33,782 nt of DNA, from contig NZ_JAAIJR010000057.1 in NCBI RefSeq assembly GCF_010915725.1, positions 1-33,782 of the forward strand, written 5' to 3'. Source of the stretch: Thiorhodococcus mannitoliphagus. GTDB taxonomy: Bacteria; Pseudomonadota; Gammaproteobacteria; Chromatiales; Chromatiaceae. Position 1 is the stretch's first letter; each line of letters starts with the position of its first letter. The notes beneath the pieces are model-generated. The model had not been told where the DNA came from. It did not search any database and worked only from the letters and a program-made list of their open reading frames with translations. The translations under genes were made by a program, and so were the position numbers. Shown piece by piece: positions 8,818 to 16,727 of this stretch.

Positions 8818-9470
8818 GTGTCGGCCTGCGAGAGACGCTCTAAGATCTGCAAGACATCGCCCGCACTGAGGCCGACCGCATCGGCACCGACTTCGCGCCA
8901 GAGTCCCTCGTCGAAGCGATAAGGCGCACCGCCGACCACCACGCGCGGCCGCGGCGAGAGCGCCCCGAGCCGATCCATGAGCACGCGCACACGCAGCGCC
9001 GCCGGCAGCATCAAGGTGGAGACCATCAGGATGTCGATCTGATCGTCGCGCACGCGCTCGAACAAGCCATCGACGTCCTGGCGGCCGTAGTCGATCACCT
9101 TGTAGCCGGCCGCGAGCAGCACGGTGCGCACGATCTGCTTGCCGAGCAGATGGTGATCCTCCAGGACCGCGATGGCGAGACGTGGGGGCGTCGTCTCGAG
9201 GGCATGCGCATGCGGAATCTCGGATTCCGATGATTGCGCGAGCAGCTCCTCGACGAGTTCCTCACAGATACGGCCACTCATGTAAACCTGCGAGAGTGCA
9301 CAATCGCCATCCTCCCAACGTCGGCCGATCTCCTCCAGGGCTGGCCGGACCAGGTTCTCGATGACCGTCAGAGGATCACTCTCGGCACGGGCGGCATCTA
9401 GCAAAGCCCTCGCCTGGATTCGATCCAAGACCAGTAGGGCAGTCAGCAGTGCGTCAGGTCCAGAGGGCAT
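8814..9470 (-). CDS. corrinoid (cobalamin-binding) protein, MtbC/MtaC type
   Basis: A 218-residue protein. The N-terminal helical B12-cap domain (about 10-80) has W-E-D-G-D-C-A-L-S-Q-V-Y. The Rossmann-like B12-binding domain follows at about 97-215. The base-off/His-on motif D-x-H-x-x-G is present as D105-H-H107-L-L-G110, with His107 the expected cobalt ligand. S151-T-L and V-V-V-G-G-A-P (177-183) complete the signature. Family members carry the methyl group between substrate-specific methyltransferases and MtaA-type enzymes. First gene of the three-gene operon; no clear ribosome site precedes the ATG at 9468-9470. A MITE ends about 140 bp upstream and may affect its promoter region. No substrate methyltransferase (MtaB-like) is visible. 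Confidence 0.92.
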   Translation of the reverse strand: MPSGPDALLTALLVLDRIQARALLDAARAESDPLTVIENLVRPALEEIGRRWEDGDCALSQVYMSGRICEELVEELLAQSSESEIPHAHALETTPPRLAIAVLEDHHLLGKQIVRTVLLAAGYKVIDYGRQDVDGLFERVRDDQIDILMVSTLMLPAALRVRVLMDRLGALSPRPRVVVGGAPYRFDEGLWREVGADAVGLSAGDVLQILERLSQADT

Positions 9471-9612
9471 CGCTGGTCTATCAGGCGTCGAATTAGGTGG
9501 CAGGTAGGTGGGCGATTTCTACGCAGCGACCTTGCCGTGTGGAGCCGCCCGATGCTGAAGCGTCCTGCGGATTCTCTTGCGATGATGGCCAAGCAGCAAG
9601 CGTTATGCACAC

Positions 9613-9714
9613 TAAGAAAGCGTCCATCAACAGCTCCCCCTGTTCGCAAAGGAGGGCTAGGGGGATTTCGGGCGGCATCGCTCGCATCGGGAAACAATTG
9701 AGGGACACTTTCTA
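9613..9714 (+). repeat. MITE copy 2 (TA-flanked, about 98-bp body)
   Basis: Same family as at 4217-4321, in the opposite orientation. TA flanks lie at 9613-9614 and 9713-9714, with ends AGAAAGCGTCCATCAA and CAATTGAGGGACACTTTC. The central hairpin has diverged (CCCCCTGTTCGCAAAGGAGGG). It lies in the upstream region of the corrinoid operon. Confidence 0.82.
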
Positions 9715-10045
9715 AAGATAGGCTACAGGGGCGAGATGGTACAGGAACAACGACCAGGCGGGCCAGCATTCTGACATGAAGCTGGCTCGCTAAAGCCCTA
9801 TCTGCTCAGCGGCGCTTTGGCCGAGCCGCACTGCAGCCTGACCCTTTTCCATGCCAACTCGGTACGGCCCTGTTGGCTCGAGACCGACCGCCGAGGAAGC
9901 AGCGTCGAAGGTCGAGATCCATCGGCGCGAGCAGTCTTCACGAGCGCCTCTTCAGGCTGGCGGAACGGTCACTTACCGAGGAGGAGCCGACACACGACGG
10001 AGCGTTTCTGGGACGCGCTCGCCAAACCAAAGGCACATCGAGCCC
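9715..10045. other. intergenic stretch with no gene seen
   Basis: About 330 bp between two repeat elements. Open frames cross it on both strands, but none has a credible start, ribosome site or recognisable protein, and the longest also runs through the neighbouring repeats. I see no convincing promoter or hairpin. It probably belongs to the divergent control region between the corrinoid operon and the second hybrid kinase, enlarged by element insertions. Confidence 0.5.
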
Positions 10046-10311
10046 AGGAGCCTGTCCGACTTAGGAACTGTCCATCAACAACTTCCCCCCTTTCGCAAAG
10101 AGGGGCTAGGGGGGATTTCGGGCGGCATCGCTCGCATCGGGAAACAATTGATGGAAACTTTCTTAGGATGAATCGGCTGCGGAATCGGGAGAAGGGTCCC
10201 TTTCGCCCCGTTTTTTCGTTACATAGAACCACTATGCGCCTCAAAACCGGAACGAAATGGCCTCGCTCTCCCACTTCCTCGCTTCGATCCCCCCAAGTCG
10301 GACAGGCTCCT
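10046..10311. repeat. second inverted-repeat element, split by a MITE
   Basis: AGGAGCCTGTCCGACTT at 10046-10062 is matched exactly in inverse by AAGTCGGACAGGCTCCT at 10295-10311 (17 of 17 bp). Removing the MITE at 10062-10165 with one TA leaves an element of about 164 bp with no coding capacity. It is a non-autonomous element or an insertion-sequence remnant of a different family from the MITE, because its termini differ. Confidence 0.7.
10062..10165 (+). repeat. MITE copy 3, nested inside another element
   Basis: TA flanks at 10062-10063 and 10164-10165 enclose a 100-bp body. The left end is GGAACTGTCCATCAACAA and the right end CAATTGATGGAAACTTTC. It has the left-end variant GGAACTG also seen at 31747. 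It inserted within the left terminal repeat region of the 10046-10311 element, so it is the younger of the two. Confidence 0.87.
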
Positions 10312-10628
10312 AGGAACAACGACGGCAATGCAACCGATAGCGGACATTCCAAGCGTCGTCACCGTAGATCATCGAGGCCGATCCGGCCGACCACGCTGCC
10401 GGAGACCCTACCGCGCGAAAAGATTTTTCGGAGCCGCTGCGCGATAGCAGACCCCGATCAACGCTCGCCCGGTATCAACCACACTCACACTCCACCTATA
10501 CTTGTGATGGCCATCGAAATTCGACGTGACGCCAGCGGCCCGGGCGCGTCACCCCTGCGCTGCCATGTGATCAACAACGATAGGTCTTGGCTGTCTCGAA
10601 TGTTGGACCGAACGCGGAGGTTGTTGCA
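10312..10628. other. leader region of the second hybrid kinase gene
   Basis: About 315 bp with no supported gene. An open frame runs through it from 9817 but has no protein-like content. GGAGG at 10616-10620 is the ribosome site of the following gene. I could not fix a promoter with confidence. Confidence 0.45.
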
Positions 10629-13430
10629 GTGGAATCGGCTGATCAACTGCCGGCGTCGGCACCTCCGTTGCCGGCGGCAAACCTGGCTCGACGCCTGGAT
10701 GCGCTGGAGCGCCTGGACGACATTGGCACCTGGGAATGGGATGTCTCTGAAGATCTTTGGAGTGTTTCGCATCATTGGAACCGCATCCATGGACTCGCCT
10801 CGCCGACGCTGAGCACCCCAGCGCTGCTCGAGCAGATTCATCCGGATGACAGGTCTCGACTGCAGGCAGCGCTGCGGCAGATACATGAGCAAGGCCGCTG
10901 TGACTTCGAGTACCGGATCGTCCTGACCGAGCCCAAGAGCGTCCGAATCATTCAGGCCAGCGCAGAGATGTCTGCCAGCGCGCCCGATGGAGACACGAGA
11001 CGCGTGCTCGGAATCGCCCGCGATATCACCGAGAGTAAAGCGCAGGAAAGACGGCACCGTGAGGACCGCGCGCTCGTTCGCTCCATCTACGAAGGGATTC
11101 AGCATTCTGTCTTCATCGTCGACGTGCTCGACGGAGGGGAGTTCCGTTACGCCGGCCTGAATCCCCAGCACGAGTCGCTTACCGGATTGTCCAATGCCCT
11201 CATCTGCGGCAAGACGCCCGACGCAGTCCTCCCCAGGGAAGCGGCCGCGGCGGTCGTTGCACACTATCGCGAGTGTCTGCGACGTGGACACCCAATCAGC
11301 TATCAGGAATGGCTGCCCTTCAAGGGCAAGGAGACCTGCTGGGAGACAACGCTGCATCCAATCAGCGATTCCGACGGCTCAATCCGCCGCATCGTCGGCA
11401 CGAGCCATGAGATCACCGAACGCAAGCAGGCCGAAGAGGCACTGCGCATCAGTGAGCGAAAATGGCGCAATGTCTTGGAGAGCCTTCAGGACGCGGTCTT
11501 CATTCACGAGGTTCGGAAGGACGGCTTGCCCGGCCCCTTTATCGAGTTCAATGCGCGAGCCTGCGAGCGGCTTGGCTATACGCCCGAGGAGATGCGTCGA
11601 TTTGGCCCCATGACGCTGGATGACGAGCAGGCCGTCCGCGACTCGATTCCCCAGGCCATGCGTGAGCTGCTGACCAAGGGACGAGCCCTGTTCGAGTCCG
11701 TTCAGGTCGCCAAGGATGGCCGCCGAATCCCCGTGGAGAACCACACCTGTGTCCTTGAGGACGGCGATCGCAAGATACTCCTCACGGTCTGTCGTGATAT
11801 CTCGGAGCGCAAACAGGCCGAAGCGGAGATCCGCCGCCTCAACGCCGACTTGGAGCGGCGTATCGAAGCGCGCACCGCCGAGCTAAGGGAGGCGCGCGAT
11901 CATGCCGAGGCCGCGACACGGGCCAAGTCGGCCTTTCTCGCCAACATGGGCCACGAGATCCGCACGCCCTTGAACGCCATCATCGGCCTGAGCTACCTCT
12001 TGTTGCTGGAGGAGCAAGCCCCGCCGCGCGCCGAGCGGCTCGAAGGGATTCGCCGGTCGGCTCAGCAGCTCCTGGCGATCCTCAATGACATCCTGGACAT
12101 GTCCAAGATCGAAGCCGGCCGGATGCAGCTGACGGCGTCGGACTTCTGCATCGACGACCTCCTACGGCAAGTCGCGGCGCGCATCGGGGAGGCGGCACGC
12201 GCCAAGGGACTCGAGATCCAGATCCAGCACGATGGCGTACCCGCGGTCCTGCGCGGAGATTTCATGCGATTGCGCCAGGCGCTGCTCAACTATGCGGAAA
12301 ACGCCGTCAAGTTTACCGAGCGCGGGCACGTCATCCTGCGTGCCAGCCTGCTCGAGGCAAGGTCGGACGGCCGGCTGCAGCTGCGGCTCGAGGTCGAGGA
12401 CAGCGGCGTCGGTATCTCACCGGAAAAGCAGCAGATGCTCTTCACCCCGTTCGAGCAAGTGGATACCTCGACCAAGCGGCGTTATTCGGGAGCAGGGATT
12501 GGGCTCGCGATGACACGGCGCTTGGCGGGTCTCATGGGTGGCACCACGGGCGTGGAGAGCACGCCCGGACGAGGCAGCTGCTTCTGGCTGACGGCTTGGC
12601 TCGAGGCGGGCCGCGATTCCAGCATCCAGCCATCGGGCTTGGAGCCTTATCCCGACATCCGGCTGCGCGAGGCATACGGCGGCTCGCCCGTGCTTCTGGT
12701 GGGCCGCGACACGGTCGACCTCGAGGTGCTGCGAGGCCTTCTGGAAGCAGCAGGGCTGTGGGTGGACGATGCCGAGAACGGACACGCGGCCGTCAGCAAG
12801 GCGACATCCACCCCCTACGCTCTGCTCATGCTGGATGCCCAACTCCCTCTCATGGAGCGACTTGAAGCCGCGCGCGCCATTCGTGCCCTGCCCGCCTGGC
12901 ACGCTCGTCCCATCATCGCCACGACACTGGACATGCTGGACGCAGAGCGCCAGAGCTGTCTCGCCGCCGGCATCACCGACTTCATCTCCAAGCCGCTGAA
13001 GCCAGACATCCTCTACGCCCTGCTGCTGCGTGCTCTGTCGGAATCACCAGGGAGCAAAGACCCGGCGGTCACGACGACCCTTACAGAGGGGTCGGATGAT
13101 GCAGCGTTTGAGCATTCAGCACCGCGACAACAGGCGGATACAGCGTCCAACACAGCGCTGGCAGCCCTTGAGCCGAGGAAGATGGCCCAGCGTTTGGAGG
13201 AAAAACCTGTCCTCCAGGAGTTCTTGGAGCTGATCGCAGGCTGCGACACGAGGGCCTTCGCCTTCCTGACGGCATACGCCGATCGGCTTCGGTCTGCACT
13301 CGGCAAAGACGCGATCATCCTCACCGAGCACCTCAAATCCTTTGATTTCGACTCGGCTCAGAAGATCCTAGAAGCGCACCTCGGCACCCCTCGCCATCAA
13401 GATGCATCTGAGCCAGGTCACGAACCCTGA
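10629..13430 (+). CDS. multi-PAS hybrid sensor histidine kinase
   Basis: About 933 residues from the GTG at 10629, chosen because GGAGG lies 8 bases upstream; a TTG at 10587 in the same frame has only a weak site. Three PAS/PAC domains (about 25-140, 155-270, 280-400; each ends like R-D-I-T-E or H-E-I-T-E-R-K) lead into a coiled coil. HisKA has His442 (F-L-A-N-M-G-H-E-I-R-T-P), followed by HATPase (E-N-A-V-K-F-T, D-S-G-V-G-I-S). The receiver (about 675-800) keeps the acceptor Asp736 and the Lys in I-S-K-P-L, but the usual acidic pair reads V-G-R-D, so one acidic residue is lost and magnesium binding may be weak. A C-terminal helical extension (about 840-920) resembles tails seen on other such kinases. 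There is no membrane helix. It is divergent from the corrinoid operon and lacks a neighbouring regulator. Confidence 0.9.
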   Translation: MESADQLPASAPPLPAANLARRLDALERLDDIGTWEWDVSEDLWSVSHHWNRIHGLASPTLSTPALLEQIHPDDRSRLQAALRQIHEQGRCDFEYRIVLTEPKSVRIIQASAEMSASAPDGDTRRVLGIARDITESKAQERRHREDRALVRSIYEGIQHSVFIVDVLDGGEFRYAGLNPQHESLTGLSNALICGKTPDAVLPREAAAAVVAHYRECLRRGHPISYQEWLPFKGKETCWETTLHPISDSDGSIRRIVGTSHEITERKQAEEALRISERKWRNVLESLQDAVFIHEVRKDGLPGPFIEFNARACERLGYTPEEMRRFGPMTLDDEQAVRDSIPQAMRELLTKGRALFESVQVAKDGRRIPVENHTCVLEDGDRKILLTVCRDISERKQAEAEIRRLNADLERRIEARTAELREARDHAEAATRAKSAFLANMGHEIRTPLNAIIGLSYLLLLEEQAPPRAERLEGIRRSAQQLLAILNDILDMSKIEAGRMQLTASDFCIDDLLRQVAARIGEAARAKGLEIQIQHDGVPAVLRGDFMRLRQALLNYAENAVKFTERGHVILRASLLEARSDGRLQLRLEVEDSGVGISPEKQQMLFTPFEQVDTSTKRRYSGAGIGLAMTRRLAGLMGGTTGVESTPGRGSCFWLTAWLEAGRDSSIQPSGLEPYPDIRLREAYGGSPVLLVGRDTVDLEVLRGLLEAAGLWVDDAENGHAAVSKATSTPYALLMLDAQLPLMERLEAARAIRALPAWHARPIIATTLDMLDAERQSCLAAGITDFISKPLKPDILYALLLRALSESPGSKDPAVTTTLTEGSDDAAFEHSAPRQQADTASNTALAALEPRKMAQRLEEKPVLQEFLELIAGCDTRAFAFLTAYADRLRSALGKDAIILTEHLKSFDFDSAQKILEAHLGTPRHQDASEPGHEP

Positions 13431-13540
13431 TCAGACCGACCCGCGCAATCCATCCGTCGGTGGAGCCACGACGTATCGGCGCGACACACTGATCATTTCG
13501 CACCTTTCTCCTCAGCGCCCTTCTCCTCGGCACCCTTTCG

Positions 13541-13641
13541 AAAGCGTCCATCAGCAACTTCCCCCCTTTCCCAAAGGGGGGCTATGGGGGATTTCGGGCG
13601 GCATCGCTCCCATCAGCAAACAATTGATGGCCCCCTTCTTA
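13541..13641 (+). repeat. MITE copy 4, first of a tandem triple
   Basis: Same family. The left TA is missing (the flank reads TTTCG followed by AAAGCGTCC); the right TA is at 13640-13641. It is immediately followed by the next copy, which shares that TA. Confidence 0.82.
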
Positions 13642-13743
13642 GAAAGCGTCCATCAACAACTTCCCCCTTTCCCAAAGGGGGGGCTAGGGGGGATTTCGGG
13701 CAGCATCGCTCGCATCAGCAAACAATTGATGGCCACTTTCTTA
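13640..13743 (+). repeat. MITE copy 5, middle of the tandem triple
   Basis: A 100-bp body flanked by TA at 13640-13641 and 13742-13743, in the same direction as its neighbours. Ends are GAAAGCGTCCATCAACAA and CAATTGATGGCCACTTTCT. Confidence 0.85.
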
Positions 13744-13844
13744 GAAAGCGCCATCAACAACTTCCCCCCTTTCCCAAAGGGGGGCTAGGGGGGATTTCGG
13801 GCGGCATCGCTCGCATCGGCAAACAATTGATGGACCCCTTCTTA
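13742..13844 (+). repeat. MITE copy 6, last of the tandem triple
   Basis: A 99-bp body flanked by TA at 13742-13743 and 13843-13844. The left end has lost one base (GAAAGCGCCATCAACAA). It ends 65 bp before the stop of the AraC-type gene, between convergent transcription units. Its GC-rich hairpin could also act on transcripts from either side. Confidence 0.83.
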
Positions 13845-13908
13845 GTTGGCGACTTTCCAGAAATGAGCTGCACGCTTGTCAGGGCGAACGGCAAATCAGG
13901 TCACCGGG

Positions 13909-14940
13909 TCAAGCATTCTCAGCCATTGCGCGGCGATACCGCGTCGGTGTGAGGCCCGTGAAGCGGCGGAAGGCGCGCGTGAAATGTTGTTGGCTGTCGT
14001 AGCCTGCCGTCATCGCGACATCAATGATCTTGGCACCCGGGTCGTTGAGGAAACTGCGTGCGAGATCGAAGCGAGCCTCCTGTAGAACCTGGGAATAGGA
14101 GCTGCCGCTCTGCTGAAGGCGGCGCTGCAAAGTACGGGGGCTCATCCCCACAATCTCGGCGACAAGAGAAAGATCCGGGCGCCCGCCGTTCAGATAGGGC
14201 TGCAGGATCATGCGCAAGAGGCTCACGAAGTCCCATGCTTCGACCTGGCCGCTCGGCCCGTTTCCCTGCCCAAACGACAGGGGCGCAGTGTCGGAAGGGG
14301 TCATCGTTCCACGACAGGATCGCGCCAGATGTGCGGTTTCGATCAGGATGGACGGATAAGCTTGGCCGACGAGAATGCGGGTGTTGGGGAATGCCTCGCG
14401 GGCAAGGTCGGACGGTGCATAGGGCGAAACAAAGGTCAGCTCACGCGGACACCAGTTGGGTCCGGCGAGGTCGCTCATGATGGACATGACGCCTTGCAGG
14501 TTCAGCCACTCTGCAAAGCAGATGAAGGGGTGGCGACCCAAATGAACCGTTTCACAGATCACTCGGGTCTGGTCTCCTTCCTGCCGCAGGCTCACCCGGA
14601 GACAATTGTCCTCCCGACAGGCGATGCGGATGAAGGCATCCAGACGCCTGTAGCCGGTTTGCGCCGCGAGCATCTCGGTCAGATGGGCTGGCTTGATGGA
14701 TGCCAGAGACGCTTGCCGAGCGCCGAGATAGCCAAGTTCCATGGGCCCCAGGTCACGGCCGCATTTTGCGATCCACTCGATCGCAACAGGAATACTGACG
14801 TAGAGGTCCGGTGCCTCTTCAATTTGGGGCGGCAACCGCGACCGCGCGAGTTCACGATCCACCGGTATCCCGATCCGGCGCATCACCACCAGATAATCGC
14901 GCAAGTGTGCCGCCCTGACGATCGCGAGCCTGGCGCTCAA
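13909..14940 (-). CDS. AraC-family transcriptional regulator (OruR type, arabinose-binding-like N-domain)
   Basis: About 343 residues from a TTG at 14938-14940, preferred because GGGGAGG lies just upstream; a TTG at 15003 in the same frame has none. The N-terminal part (about 1-200) matches the PF12625-like sensory domain of OruR/ArgR-type AraC proteins (R-A-A-H-L-R-D-Y, L-G-Y-L-G-A-R-Q-A). The C-terminal double helix-turn-helix (about 245-340) contains V-A-E-I-V-G-M-S-P-R-T-L-Q-R-R-L and V-A-M-T-A-G-Y-D-S-Q-Q-H-F-T-R-A-F, then the conserved G-L-T-P-T-R-Y-R. It is divergent from the two DUF1254 genes with 111 bp between starts, so it probably controls them. The effector is unknown. Confidence 0.9.
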   Translation of the reverse strand: MSARLAIVRAAHLRDYLVVMRRIGIPVDRELARSRLPPQIEEAPDLYVSIPVAIEWIAKCGRDLGPMELGYLGARQASLASIKPAHLTEMLAAQTGYRRLDAFIRIACREDNCLRVSLRQEGDQTRVICETVHLGRHPFICFAEWLNLQGVMSIMSDLAGPNWCPRELTFVSPYAPSDLAREAFPNTRILVGQAYPSILIETAHLARSCRGTMTPSDTAPLSFGQGNGPSGQVEAWDFVSLLRMILQPYLNGGRPDLSLVAEIVGMSPRTLQRRLQQSGSSYSQVLQEARFDLARSFLNDPGAKIIDVAMTAGYDSQQHFTRAFRRFTGLTPTRYRRAMAENA

Positions 14941-15051
14941 CCGCCACCTCCCCGTCGCGCCCTTGAAAATTGGCGCGAAATGGGCAGAACCGGTACCGGA
15001 CAACAGTTAGCGTTGCGAGCCATCGTTAAAACCCGGAGAGGAAGATCGACA

Positions 15052-16554
15052 ATGACTCAAATGATGACGTCCACCTGTGCTTTCGCATTCGTGTTCGCGC
15101 TTGGACCGGCATTCGCTCAGGTCTCCCCCGAAACCCTGGACTCCATCTCGATCCCCGATAATGCCGAAACCTCGATCGGCACCTTGGAATTCTTCGACGG
15201 CGTGCCCAATGACTCTACTGTTGCCGCCATCTACGACAACCTCGACCGGATGCGAGGAACGACCGTTTTCCTCGACAACATCGGCGCCGTTTCGATGTAC
15301 GCGGTTCGCACAGGCCTTGCCGATGCCGGCGCGAAGGGCGCGAACAAGATCGCCCTGTTCGCAGATCTGTTGGACTCCCAAACCCTTGTCGTCACCGCGA
15401 ATACATCGACGCTTTACGCCTACACCTACACGGATCTCGCCAACGACGGCCCGACCGTGATCGAGGTGCCGCCCGGCATGCTGGGATTTCTCGACGACGC
15501 CTGGCAGCGCTTTGTCGGCAACATGGGCGTCACCGGCCCGGACAAGGGAAAGGGCGGAAAATACCTGGTGCTACCTCCCGACTATAGCGGTGAAGTCCCG
15601 GATGGCTACTTCCTGCTCAAGCCGCCGACAAATCGGAATTTTCTGTTCCTGCGCGGCTCGATCAAGGACGGGCTGAAGCCCGCAGTTGAGAATATTACAT
15701 CCAATCTGAAGGTCTATCCGCTGAAAGAGGCCAAAAACCCGGTGGCGACCGAATTCGTCAACCTGTCGAACAAGGCTTTCAACACGGTATTCCCAAGCGA
15801 TTTCAGCTACTTCGAGGCGCTGAATCAGGTCATCCAGGATGAGCCCATCGATGCCATCAGTCCCGAGGTGCGCGGTGCCATCGCCGCCATCGGCATCGTC
15901 AAGGGCCAGCCCTTCGCGCCCGATGAGCGGATGAAAAAGCTGCTGACCGAAGCCGCCACGCTCGCCGACGCGACGGCCCGCGCCATTACCTATCATCCGC
16001 GATTCGACGGCGTGAAGATCTATCCCGACGATCCCAACAGCGTCTGGTCCACCGCATTCGCCAACCGGAATACGAGTTTTGAGGCGGACGGGACCATGGG
16101 GCTGGATGCGCGGGTGCTTTACTATTTCAACGCAGGCGGCGTGACCCCGGCCATGGCCACCACGCATGCGGGCAAAGGTTCCGACTATGCGCTGGCCCTG
16201 CTCGATTCCAAGATGCAGCCGTTCGACGGCTCCAAGACCTACAAACTGCACCTACCCAAGGATGTGCCGGTCAACGACTTCTGGGCGGTGACCATCTATG
16301 ACACCCAGACCCGCTCGCAGCTCCAGACCAGCCAGAACTTCCCGACCGTCGGCAGCCAGTCGAAGGGCATGACCCAGAATGCGGACGGTTCCTGGGACCT
16401 CTACTTTGCTCCCGAAGCGCCTGCGGGCAAGGAAGGCAACTGGCTGCAGACCGTGCCCGGTAAGAGCTGGTTCACCATCCTGCGCATGTACGGTCCGCTG
16501 GAGCCCTGGATCAACAAGACCTGGCGGCCGGGCGAGATCGAACTCATGCAATAG
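15052..16554 (+). CDS. exported DUF1254/DUF1214 protein, first paralogue
   Basis: 500 residues from the ATG at 15052-15054, with GGAGAGGAAG 9 bases upstream; the open frame extends back to 14329 but that part lies antisense to the AraC gene. The signal peptide is M-T-Q-M-M-T-S... with cleavage after A-F-A near 22. The DUF1254 domain (about 40-190) is followed by the C-terminal DUF1214 domain (about 350-495; V-N-D-F-W-A-V-T-I-Y-D, S-W-F-T-I-L-R-M-Y-G-P-L). Mature proteins of this family are periplasmic or secreted. Their reaction is not established. The internal motif I-A-A-I-G-I-V-K-G-Q-P-F is shared with the next gene, showing duplication. A short 173-bp gap separates them, and they may form one unit under the AraC regulator. 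Confidence 0.9.
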   Translation: MTQMMTSTCAFAFVFALGPAFAQVSPETLDSISIPDNAETSIGTLEFFDGVPNDSTVAAIYDNLDRMRGTTVFLDNIGAVSMYAVRTGLADAGAKGANKIALFADLLDSQTLVVTANTSTLYAYTYTDLANDGPTVIEVPPGMLGFLDDAWQRFVGNMGVTGPDKGKGGKYLVLPPDYSGEVPDGYFLLKPPTNRNFLFLRGSIKDGLKPAVENITSNLKVYPLKEAKNPVATEFVNLSNKAFNTVFPSDFSYFEALNQVIQDEPIDAISPEVRGAIAAIGIVKGQPFAPDERMKKLLTEAATLADATARAITYHPRFDGVKIYPDDPNSVWSTAFANRNTSFEADGTMGLDARVLYYFNAGGVTPAMATTHAGKGSDYALALLDSKMQPFDGSKTYKLHLPKDVPVNDFWAVTIYDTQTRSQLQTSQNFPTVGSQSKGMTQNADGSWDLYFAPEAPAGKEGNWLQTVPGKSWFTILRMYGPLEPWINKTWRPGEIELMQ

Positions 16555-16727
16555 GTCGCTGAAGGAGAAAAATCAGCGATTGCATCGACGCATTGACAAT
16601 CCCTACGAGGGCGCAATGCGAAATAAAACGACGCGGTTCGCATCAATGAACCGGAACAATCCATCGTCGACGGCAGCTGGATGCTCTCAGGGCCGCCGGT
16701 GGCGCACAGCACACGAAAGAGGTCGAT

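Noticed and set aside
9520-9611. Sigma-54 promoter for the corrinoid operon (TTGGCC...CGCA)
   Set aside because: The spacing between GG and GC is 8 rather than 10 bases.
9817-10812. 331-residue plus-strand frame
   Set aside because: It runs through a MITE, the second repeat element and the start of the hybrid kinase in another frame, with Arg/Ser/Pro-rich composition.
13541-13844. Tandem repeat as a CRISPR array
   Set aside because: The units are about 100 bp with inverted ends and no spacers, and the same unit occurs singly elsewhere; no cas genes.
14329-15051. Long N-terminal extension of the first DUF1254 protein
   Set aside because: It lies antisense to the AraC gene, while a signal peptide and ribosome site mark the start at 15052.
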